From: Liolophura sinensis
Taxonomy: Eukaryota; Mollusca; Polyplacophora; Chitonida; Chitonidae
NCBI RefSeq assembly: GCF_032854445.1
Contig: NC_088300.1
Span: 45,625,682-45,689,681 of the forward strand
Length of the DNA: 64,000 nucleotides
Direction: 5' to 3'
This document shows positions 1-9,283 of this stretch, piece after piece. The notes beneath the pieces were generated by a model. It saw nothing but the letters and a program-made list of their open reading frames with translations. It was not told the origin of the DNA and ran no database searches. The first letter of the stretch is position 1. Every line of letters starts with the position of its first letter. The position numbers were made by a program, and so were the translations under genes.

Positions 1-194
1 CTGAGCATTTGAGATGTGGTTTTCAATTGTTTGAAGTTTATTTTTTCATAAAGCATGTGTACCACTGGTTAATGTTGCCTGAAATAGCAGCGTAATGTCA
101 ATTTCTGATGTCATGATGCATTCAAGGATTACTTTCCTAAAAAATGTGGAATAGTTTGTGATATGCTTTAAGTATTTTATCATAAGCAAATTTA

Positions 195-690
195 TTTTTT
201 CAGGGAGGTTTTTGTGTGCTAATTGTAGGAACAAATTTAGGCCGTAGGGCACAGATTGTGAATCCGATTATTGCTGCTACTCCACACACATTACTACATG
301 TTTGCAGAGGATTATATGGGGCACATTTTCCAGACATGCATTCATAATTGTAGTGTGTGTTCGAACATGTTTGATCATGACACATAGCTATTTCTAGTGT
401 ATCCAGTTGTATTCCACTTTTAACAATCCCTTTTTAAACAGATTCAAAAAATTTGCAGGAATTTCTATGCCTAAAGAATCTGCATATACCACTTTGTTTT
501 GTTGTGGGAAGTAGGTCAAAAATACAAAAAGATTACCGCTTTGATTGTGTGTTGTTTTGCCACACAAATCACGTTTTACCAAAAAGCTATAAATTAATCC
601 GGCATTTGGGGAGGAATATTTTGACTTCAGCTCAAGCGATTGACTGACTTCAATTGGGAGAGATTCACACAGTCGCCAAATGAACATACG
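195..690 (-). pseudogene. Broken cysteine-protease-like fossil, probably from a mobile element
   Basis: Two short blocks on this strand resemble the core of Ulp1/adenain-type (C48-like) cysteine proteases: a strand followed by YADSLG, and downstream a QTCSNVCG block like the oxyanion Gln and catalytic Cys-Gly of such enzymes. Proteases of this type are common in several kinds of mobile element. The piece is small, looks broken, and no terminal repeats or partner genes are visible nearby. Family assignment is inference and weak. Confidence 0.3.
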
Positions 691-1677
691 AACATATTAC
701 ATCGTTACATTGTGTATTTATTCTGCCTGTTGTGTGGCTAATTAGGAAATCTGACATCCAAGATTCACCCGTGAGTGTAGCCAGATCCTCAGCATAGATT
801 GAACGATTGTTTATGCTAAATAATTTCTTCTCTGGTGAATTTGAAAGAATACAAATTCATTTAACATTTAACGGCTTCTGACAGAGGTTTTTGAGTATTA
901 ATTTTCCGAAAAGAACTGCATGTTATCCAAGCCTTGTAGCTTGCCATAGATTGCTTTGTACATTATTTTTAATTTTATGCAGGTAGGCCTACATGATATC
1001 AGATGTACCAGCTGCACTTAGTAATTAATATAAAAATTATTATATATTCTAAATAAAATTGCATTATTAGTAAAAATAAAATTGTCTTATATTTATGCCT
1101 GATTTATTCATTCTGATGCATGTTTCGTGAGTTTGCTTTATAAAGCAACCAAATCACGCATAAACTTGCTTGTGTATATGTACTACAGTGTGAGTGTGGA
1201 AACGGTTTATGTCCAACGAATGTTAGTCGAGTGTTAAAAGTAAATTTTATTTCTTACGGTGAATGTTGCTCACTCACTGAGCAAAATATGTTATTTATAA
1301 ATGGTTGTTGATAAGTTTCGATGGGGAAAGTGGACAATTTAAAGCCATACGTAGCGGTTGGGTTTAATTTTAGTAGGAGGTGTTGCTTTCTTCGGAATAT
1401 AATGATAACCGCTTTGTCGTCAAGGAAATGACGCTACTGGGTGAGAGAGTTCAGGAGATAGTAGCGAAATCTAGTGGCAGGGGGAGTTCACCGCGCATTT
1501 GGCAGCCTGTTTCAATGTAGTCACGTGACGGTTAAGACTTTTTCGTGGCGGAGTGCAAGTTTCTCTCGATTGCCTTCGCTTCCATACCCCATAAATTAAC
1601 TTTTGAATATTCTGCCTCAACTAACGCCTGCCATAGTTTGGCAGGAATGGTATACCGTCAGCAGCCCGTTCATTTGT
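691..1677. other. Non-coding stretch, nothing recognised
   Basis: AT-rich sequence with no credible coding exon on either strand and no repeat recognised from elsewhere in the window. It may hold the flank of a gene lying to the left. Confidence 0.4.
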
Positions 1678-1872
1678 TCATTTTTTATTAAAAAATCGAC
1701 CGTTGTTTTACGCCATACTCAAGATTTTATACATATGCTTATACAATGATGGTTAGTTGTATGGGTAGAGGAAACCGGAGTGCATGTGGTAAACCACTGA
1801 CCTTTGGCAAGTAACCGGTGAAATTTCTGACGTGTGATATAGATATACTTCGCCACGACATGGCTGAAATAC
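1678..1872 (-). repeat. SINE-like dispersed repeat, family B
   Basis: The plus strand reads a T-rich tail, then 'gttttacgccatactcaaga', then a block ending near 'ggtaaaccactgac...ggcaagtaac'. The same block order recurs at 19735-19930, 39645-39840 and 41072-41235, so this is an interspersed repeat. The tail resembles that of family A, suggesting a shared 3' module. Copies are diverged from one another, so the family looks old. Confidence 0.55.
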
Positions 1873-2700
1873 TGCCGATAATAATAATTTATTCATAGAT
1901 ATGCAAATCATATTTACGTAATTTAGGCGTCAAAACAGGCATCAGTCGACTATAATGGACGTTCCGGGTCAATAATTGCATGACCAATTTCCAAAACGAA
2001 GTTCAACACAAACACCAAAGAGCTAAGAAAAAATATAAAGAAATTAGAACGGATTTATGCAAACGAGAAAGAATACACAGTTTTTTCAGTGATGCCGGAA
2101 TGCATGGAACGTTATAGATGCGAGTAGGCCTACTCAAATTTGATCTGCAAAAAGGACTGTAGACTGCAACATGTCAAGACACCAAAAATATCAGAATTCA
2201 AGAAAATATAATATTAACCGTCAACTTCAACAGTTCCTAGGTCCCGATTTGACTAAATCTTTGGTTTTCTTAGCAACAAAATTCTCCACCATAAAATTAC
2301 GAAGGGATCCGGTTTTACAAAGTGGTCAGAAGGCTGCGTCAAACACATTCACTATGGCAACGTTTTGTGACGCACCTTGGGCCAGTTGTACATAAAACGG
2401 CTCCTCAAAGTGACTCTGTCACTTGATCAGACTGACTGACGAATAACATCCAGTTTTATATTGCCCTTCATGTCATTCCGTGTACTCCACATTTCCTGGT
2501 AGATTTTCATTGTGGCAATGTTACTGCATCGCTAGCATTATACGCAGAAATATTTTGGGACATTTACAAAAAATAATTCTTAAAAATTTAAAATAAACTT
2601 TAATTTCAATAAAAATCTTTTTTATCTGGCCGACCTCCTCCCAAATAAATCTGTCCATCAGTAAATTTTCACTCAGCCTCTAGATAGCCTACTTTTCACG

Positions 2701-2714
2701 GTTGCTATGGAAAC
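2701..2714. promoter_or_regulatory. RFX X-box-like palindrome
   Basis: GTTGCTATGGAAAC matches 12 of 14 positions of the idealised RFX X-box GTTGCCATGGCAAC. X-boxes typically lie upstream of ciliary genes. It sits about 570 bases before the histone H1 start, which is not a known RFX target, so it may serve another promoter or be chance. Confidence 0.3.
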
Positions 2715-3268
2715 AAACGTTTTAAGATTTCCCTCTTTTCACGGAAATCAAAAACTGGTGAGATTAATGTGAATCTGGGACGAATATAACAATTAAATTA
2801 GTCTCATCATGAATACTAGACGTACATAATATACGAGTTGTTCAGACTTGTAGGTATGAAACCTGAGTGACACGATTATTTTCTTAATTTTTCAGATTAG
2901 TTTGATTTGTCTTGAAGTATTGACATCCATAAAAATGTAAAATTAATGTAATAAAATACCGACCATGGTCTGTAAATCAGCCTCCACTGTCAGTGCTTTA
3001 CATGTCGATGGTGTTACATATTGGGTGATCCAGAAGTCCTTCATGCTGTAAAACACGAAATCACACATCTTTTCCTACGTAAATTAGCACATTAACCTTT
3101 AAAAGTAGTTCCTTACAACGAACTTCGGTTTCATGCCATGAAAGATGTAACCAGCAACGTTGTAGTTCGGTCTTTTGTAGAAAGAAAGTCGTCGTCATTC
3201 GCTCTGTGTATGAGCTGAATGGTGTAGCTGTTGGCTGTTATTGTGGTGATTCGCTGGATTTGGCATAA
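2715..3268. other. Upstream region of histone H1
   Basis: No coding exon or known repeat. It should contain the H1 promoter and 5' leader. No clear TATA box or canonical H1-box (AAACACA) was found at a convincing position. Confidence 0.4.
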
Positions 3269-4639
3269 ATGGCGGATAGTACCTCGCCGCAGATGGCTCC
3301 GGTCAGGCCTAGGAGGCCGCCTTCCCAACACCCAAAATTTATAGACATGGTTATTGAGTCAATCCTTGCCCAGAATGATCGAAAAGGAGCCTCCTTGGCC
3401 GCCATTAAGAGTTATATTAGTGACCAGTATAGGACCGTGGATCCTAACATGATGAAGTCGAACGTACGAAAAGCTCTTGCTCGGGGGCTCGAGTCCGGGG
3501 TAATTTTTCGACCCAAGGCCTCTGAGGAAGCCAAAGGAATTACTGGAAGATTTAAAGTGGACAAGGTAAAGCATGCAGCCTTAAATAAACCCAAAAAACC
3601 CAAACCACCGGCTAAACCAAAAGCCGTGGATAAACCAAAGGTAAAAAAAACTGTGGCCAAGAAAGAAGTACTACCCAGCAAATCTCCGAAAAAATTGAAA
3701 ACTCCCAAAAAGACCTCAAAGAGCAAAGCTTTGAAAGGCGACAAGGTGAAATCTTCTGAGAAGACGACAAAGGCACCGAAAACCAAAGTAAACTCTAAAG
3801 CAGAAGCGCAGATCAAAACAACGGCTAAAAGTAGTTCAACTGCGAAACCCAAAGAAAAAGCAACCACCTCGAAGGCAGCCAAGGTATGTGATAGAACTGG
3901 GAAAGGGAGATTTTAAGACTGGGTTGTCACAAGGCAGAGTGACGTCATTGAAGAAGTTTCCACAATGACCATCGGAGAAGGGGGTCAGCGACTAAAAAAT
4001 GCATCCACCTTGCCTTTACAACAGCCCTGATTTTTTTTGCAAATCGAGTGTCTCAACATTCATACTTTTAACCAATGAAACCTCGGTAAAAGCATGTGAA
4101 CCACCTAATGAAAACATGACGTCAGAAGGCACGTGGATAGCAGCACGTAAACAGCAACTAGTCCTTATAGCTTCCGCAGGTTTAACTTAGGGGTGTTGAA
4201 AAGACTAGGTTGCTGTCATGTGGTACAATGTAAATTCTTTGAATGTTTGGCCGTTGAAAAGGCGAGGTAAGTGGGTTTTCCTTTATAACAGTGAACATGA
4301 AGTGTTGGTCAGCAACTATCAGTCCTGTGACTATTGGCTGCATATCGATGTAGCTAACATTGCCCCACCTAATACCATCTCTTGCACCTCTTGAGTATGA
4401 TTTGGTGGTAAATGATTCTTAGTATGTGTAAGTGGAATTTTTTGGGGACATAAATGTAAAATCATATGCCATTATTAAAGAATTTTAAATTACATGGCAA
4501 TATTTAGAAACTGATATGGTACTCTGTCTTGTCCCCTTTTCAGAAGAAACCGGATACGTCCAAACCGGCACCGACCAAAAGCAAGGCGACGACTAAGAAA
4601 GCGGCCGCAAAGCCACGTGGTGGGAAGTCAGCAGCATAA
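3269..4639 (+). CDS. Linker histone H1, intron-containing, polyadenylated type
   Basis: Binds nucleosome linker DNA and compacts chromatin. Exons are 3269-3883 and 4544-4639, joined in phase 0 with a GTATGT donor and a pyrimidine-rich CAG acceptor, giving 236 residues. The start is the first ATG of the open frame. Residues about 20-98 form the winged-helix globular domain (HPKFIDMVIES, KGASLAAIKSY, ALARGLESGV, GRFKV). The rest is a Lys/Ala/Pro-rich tail with SPKK and TPKK motifs, ending PRGGKSAA. Exon 1 also stays open past the donor for ten codons, so an unspliced form would end early. Replication-dependent H1 genes are normally intronless and end in a histone stem-loop; here there is an intron, a canonical AATAAA, and no stem-loop seen. 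This points to a replacement (H1.0/H1-delta-like) or germline variant; the subtype is inferred. Confidence 0.93.
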
Positions 4640-4909
4640 GCCTGCTATGAGTTCATATGTACACAAAACCTGTAGAAATTTTTAACGTGCTTTCCGTACC
4701 GGACACTTCATTGACGCTATTGGTGAGGATGTTTGATTGCTGTGTGAGGTATTTTTTGCCATACATTAGGCTGAGGGTGAACTAATCTGTGTTGCTACGT
4801 TTTAAAATATGACTTTGTGTGTATAACTGTTTTAGGACATGAAAATTTTATCATTTTTAAGGACATAGTGCATATGTAATTATCTTACAGGCTAAATACG
4901 CATGTTTTT

Positions 4910-4915
4910 AATAAA
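4910..4915 (+). terminator. Polyadenylation signal of histone H1
   Basis: AATAAA lies 271 bases after the H1 stop codon on the same strand. Between stop and signal there is no sequence resembling the conserved histone 3' stem-loop, consistent with a polyadenylated H1 mRNA. Confidence 0.7.
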
Positions 4916-5471
4916 AACAAAATCGATGGGGCCCCCCTGTCATCCCGTGTTAAAGAGTTCCTTAGAATTAATTTTCCACATGAAATATTCCTGGATTTGC
5001 TGGGAAAAAGTTCCCACCTTGATGAAGTAGAACTTCTGCCCAGGACAGATTTTTGAAAGAAAACGTTTAATGATATTCTCCATGTAATGACTTTATATAT
5101 TGCTCAAACTGAAGAAAGACAAAATTCATAAAGTTTTACTGCTTAGAGAACCAGATCAGTAAAAAAATGTGGAAGAAATGAAATCGATTAACGCTACATT
5201 CAAGAATTCTTAACTTGTACGATGTCGGCCAGTTTTATAGGTTGTGGAAACCAGACAGCCTGGGGTAAATTATCGACCCTTGGTAAGTTAATGACTAAGT
5301 CCCCATCGTTTGACCTACATATATACACGCCTTATCGGTGGAAGGGAAGTGGTCCAAGACCATACACGCTGGTCCTTTCCTGCCGTTATAGACCTGTGTG
5401 GGGTACCCTCTCACTGGAACAATCTCGACACTAAGTGCAAACCACCAGTCATTAGGCATTTGTGTGTGTGT

Positions 5472-5489
5472 GGGGGGGGGGGGGGGGGG
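5472..5489. repeat. Poly-G run (18 G) after a TG run
   Basis: An uninterrupted run of 18 G follows (TG)n. It could fold as a G-quadruplex or be a sequencing-sensitive homopolymer. The exact length should not be trusted from one assembly. Confidence 0.9.
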
Positions 5490-5563
5490 CAAGTACAGGC
5501 CGAACTAGTTTCACCTTTAGGATACAACTTTTGTTTGTAAGGCTCATGGCGTTACTTGTGAAC

Positions 5564-5755
5564 TTTTTATTTATTTATTTATTAGTTTGGTGTTTTACGC
5601 CGTACTCCAGAATATTTCACTTATACGATGGCGGTAAACATTATATGGTGGGATGAAACCGGGCTAAGTCCGGGGGAAACTCATAACCGTCCGCAGGTTG
5701 CTTGAAGGCCTTCCTATCTACGGCCAGGGAGGAAGCCAACATGTGCTATAGCCTC
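5564..5755 (-). mobile_element. tRNA-derived SINE, family A (5' part missing)
   Basis: On the plus strand: TTTATTTATT tail, 'ggtgttttacgccgtactc', 'aatatttcacttatacga', 'ggcggtaaacattatatggt', then 'ccgtccgcaggttgc' and 'gaggaagccaacatg'. This is the reverse complement of the element recurring at 25648-25875 and 49277-49513, which keep a tRNA-like head. Here the head is missing. Confidence 0.75.
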
Positions 5756-5804
5756 CTCGATCATGGTTAACTTTTACAGCTGTGATGTAAAGGAGTGTCG
5801 TGTA

Positions 5805-6000
5805 AAGAATTGATTGGATTTTATCGCACAGTAGTCAAGGACTATTCACCTGTAGGAAACTGGTGTGGCTAGAGTGAACGACCGCTCTTCGATAGCTACC
5901 TGTCTAAACTATCTTAAATCCGCGACTGGGAACAGCAAGAGCCGGATTCGATCACACGACTTCAGTGCCAAAACTTTAACCGCCTAAGTCGGAGAAGTCC
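5805..6000 (-). mobile_element. tRNA-like SINE head, family G
   Basis: Reading the minus strand from 6000, a segment shows 'gacttaggcggttaaagt' resembling a pol III A box and 'gatcgaatccggct' matching the B box consensus, as in tRNA-derived SINEs. No tRNA cloverleaf of correct length is apparent. It directly abuts a family C copy on the other strand. Confidence 0.45.
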
Positions 6001-6021
6001 GGGTATGTTTCCATTAGAAGC

Positions 6022-6263
6022 AATGGACAGGCTACGATGGCTCACTTGGCATAGCGTCCGCTTCAGGGACGGTAGATCCTGGGTCGCGTAACACTCTAAG
6101 ATCTTAAGAGGAAGTTGTAAGTCGTCTCGGTGAAGCAGCACTAGATAAGAGCGGTGGAAATCCGTCCTGCAACAACGAGGCACATTACACGTACATGTAT
6201 TGTATAAGAACTCCTTCGCAAAAATTAAGTTCGACGTTAAACCCTGAGCACTCGCTCACTCAT
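6022..6263 (+). mobile_element. tRNA-derived SINE, family C
   Basis: The head 'gctacgatggctcacttggc' is followed by 'gggtcgcgtaac' near the B-box position, a body with 'gtggaaatccgtcctgcaac', and the tail 'cgacgttaaaccctgagca' running into (CTCA)n. The same body and tail recur in opposite orientation at 21585-21900 and 29931-30285. Confidence 0.65.
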
Positions 6264-6689
6264 TTGACCCACTGTATTGTCAATACTGGCGTTCAATACC
6301 GGCGTTGATAACTTCTCATCGACATACGATGGCAGGTGCTGTTCTGTAAGCAGATTGCCCTTACAATCTGTAGGTATTCCATTGCCGGCACAAGTGGTTG
6401 CACTGGTCGTCGCCGGTCTGTACTACGGGCCGTTTGCTGATATCGCTGGCTGTCTTTTTGGTGGTACTGTAGTGGCCTCCAAACCTTGCTGATATGGCCC
6501 TTGTTAGGCCAACTTCTACCAAGACAATGGCGCGCTCCTGTTCCTCCGGTTTCAATCGCGTCTCTGCGTCCTCTGTGCTATTCCGCTGCTGCGATGATGC
6601 GGATGCACTTTGGATGCCTTTCATCTATATCCCATTTTTGCACCCATAAGTTGTGACACCTGAACTTTTTCGTGCTTTTCAGGAGTAAA

Positions 6690-6975
6690 ATCGATATTAA
6701 AGTAATTCACTTTATGAGATACGAAATGACGTTTTCATTGAGTAATTTCACCCACTGCAGAACCATACTTGTACAACCATGGTGTCACATCAAAACCAGT
6801 GATGATAGAAATGCATGCGTTATTAAAACACATGGGTTTCAATCATTTTGCCAAAAAGTCACAGTTCACGACCAATCACATTTTACACTCTTTTGACATA
6901 GAACATTAACTGCTTGTGAACAAAATCGCCACAGTGAAAAACAGGAGATGCTTAAATGTGTTTAGAAAACCTTTA
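6690..6975. repeat. Dispersed repeat, family E
   Basis: Shares order and wording of blocks with 33105-33415, including 'atcaaaaccag.gatgatagaaat', 'catgg.tttcaatcatttt' and 'tcacattttacac'. No terminal repeats or coding potential seen. Only two diverged copies are in the window. Confidence 0.45.
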
Positions 6976-6995
6976 CTGTAATGGTAGACGTTGTC

Positions 6996-7190
6996 CACCC
7001 TAATCCATCCACCTTTAGTTTTGGCATATGAAAGAGCAGCTTATTCGCATTTATATTGTGATTTTGGAGACAAAACAACTTCGGTTGGATTCTCAAATTT
7101 CACAAAAGGTATAACTTTATCAGTGTACACAGAATGCCTTCAGAATGCCTCAATAAACACCTTGCAAACGTGAAAAGGTGGAAGAATGAC
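6996..7190. mobile_element. MITE-like element with inverted ends
   Basis: Begins 'ccctaatccatccaccttt' and ends 'aaaaggtggaagaatg', imperfect inverted terminal repeats. The interior shares 'gattttggagacaaaac' and 'aactttatcagtgtacacagaat' with the copies at 17391-17612, 44338-44560 and 54683-54903. No transposase is encoded. Confidence 0.55.
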
Positions 7191-7199
7191 ACTTTTCAG

Positions 7200-8630
7200 G
7201 TCTTTCAGGCTTAAATCTATGTTACAAAGCTTTTTCTTCATAAAACGCACTACCTAGTACGGAATCCGTTCAGTCGGCCTCCCACTTCACGAACCACATC
7301 ACTACGACACAACTGATATACAACAAATGTGGGGTTAAACCACCTCCGTCCAATCATGCAAGGATTGACTGCATATAAGATGATTTACATCGGGTTTTTT
7401 TGCCTTAATATACCATGGTGGTCATTTATGGCCGGAGAAAAACATCGAACGTTTGTCAAGTTACTCCTGGATTTGCTCACGCGTAGCGTGTATATATTTA
7501 CTCCATATTGGTGAAAAGTGGTCTTCAGCTAACGTTTGACCGCAAACGGCCATATGAGCAAGGCATGGCATCAATTAATTTCACCAGTGAAAGCCCCACG
7601 AAAGCGGGATGGAAATCCTCGTTTCGCTGATAAATTAATATAAATCTTGCTTAAGGACCAAGCTGGATATATACCAGGTTTTCTTAAATCTCCATATATT
7701 CATCACCGCCTCAAACGCAACCAAGACTTATGTGATAAGGCTTTGTGCTCAGACCCCGATTTGTACCGAAAACAACTCACAAACTCAGTTAAATAAAAAT
7801 AAATGAGGGCAGATGATTTGATAGTTCATTCCCACCTAGAAGCTGGAGTGTTTACATGTAGCTCTGATAACATCTCAAATTCGGGACTCTCTTAGGCATT
7901 CTGTCATCTTATACCACCATCACTTAACATGCATAACTATTTCAGCACTGCCTACCAAAAGCATAACACAAAACAATTTACTCTAGTCACCCTTTTTCTC
8001 AAAACAAAATGTGTCACGTTGCATCATAATAGAAAGCCAGTTATGTTTTTGATAACTGTAGATGTACTTTTAAGCCAAATACTAAATTCTGCTGAAATAG
8101 TTGGTAATTGAAAAGCCTCACAAAATACATTGAAGTTCCAGTGTTTATTTTCTCAATAATTTATGCACTGCAATACGCGTCTGAGGTAAATTAAAACCGT
8201 GGATTTTAACGGCGATAAGTTAGAGAAGAAAATGTAAATATCAAACAAATTCCATTGAAAAGAGTATGCATTTCCTCGCAGGTGCATGCCATAAAAAAAA
8301 TTCCAACATATACCTCGAGTTTATAAATTATAAAGTCAGCGCTAAAATCCGCTGTGGGCGACTCGATTTTGCCTAAGAACTAGTCCTGAAGTCTTGAGAT
8401 AGGAAGAGAATTGCCGTCGGAAACCGCCGAAGTGCAGTTCGTATATTTCCGGTAGCTCTCTTCTTCCCAGAAGGTAGCGAACAGTACAGTTTGTTTTCCG
8501 CTTGATGATCAGGAAACCGGAATTTTGGGACGTAGGTTCCGATTTTACACGAACAAGCCCGCAGTTTTAACGACTCTCATTGGCTGAGAGGCAACACACC
8601 CCCAGCATAAATTACAGGGTGTTAAAAATG
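7200..8630. other. Non-coding stretch
   Basis: No coding exon recognised. A TTTATT at 8144-8149 would read AATAAA on the minus strand and could be a distal polyadenylation signal for the kinesin gene, about 1.1 kb past its stop codon; this is only a possibility. Confidence 0.35.
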
Positions 8631-8720
8631 TTTCCTCCCACCATAATGCTGGCCGCCGTCGTATAAGTGAAATATTCTTCAGTACGGCGTAAAACACCAA
8701 TCAAAAAAAAAAAAAAAAAA
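8631..8720 (+). mobile_element. SINE family A, 3' end only
   Basis: Contains 'ccaccataatgctggccgcc', 'gtataagtgaaatattctt', 'acggcgtaaaacaccaatca' and an A-rich tail. The tRNA-like 5' half is absent, as in typical 5'-truncated retroposed copies. Confidence 0.75.
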
Positions 8721-9283
8721 GAAAAAATAAGCTTAGAAATGGAAGACAACCATAACCTGCCAGTAATTCCAAGCAACGTCTAACAATTGTTACTGAAAAA
8801 AGCTTTTGGACATTTTCATAATACTTAGTGGATATTGTCCTAATAAAGTGTACTCTTCCATGGACATCTTCACTGACATGCTGCTAGATGCATTAATTCA
8901 TTCTGACATGCCTGTGGGCAGTCGGCTTGGTCCAGTGACCTGTCAGACGGAATATTCCGATGGCTGAATTTCGTCACAGTGGCTATCCCCTTGCAGTCCT
9001 GTCATTAGGACGATTGAAGGACTTTCGCTTAGTGCCAAACTAAGATCTATTGACAGTCTGTCGGCAAAAGTGACCTCTGTCCCATTGTGTGATGAGGGTA
9101 ATGTGGAAGCGCTGAAATTTCATCACACTCTAGATCTGGTGCAAGCACTCAAGTAAGATTCTCTCTAAGACAGATGGTACGTCTTGAACTAAGATCATTT
9201 CTTTCACAGTTAAGGATGTCACCTAGAACTTGAACTGGGGAGTGTGATACTGATGGTGAAACAGTGATGTCACCAAAGCTGAC
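8721..9283. other. KIF6 3' flank
   Basis: Probably 3' untranslated sequence of the kinesin. The phrase 'gatctattgacagtc' occurs twice (about 9044 and 9288), the second spanning the stop codon, suggesting a small local duplication. No other gene seen. Confidence 0.35.

Noticed and set aside
3412-3882. Minus-strand frame of 156 codons over H1
   Set aside because: Antisense shadow of the Lys-rich H1 coding sequence.
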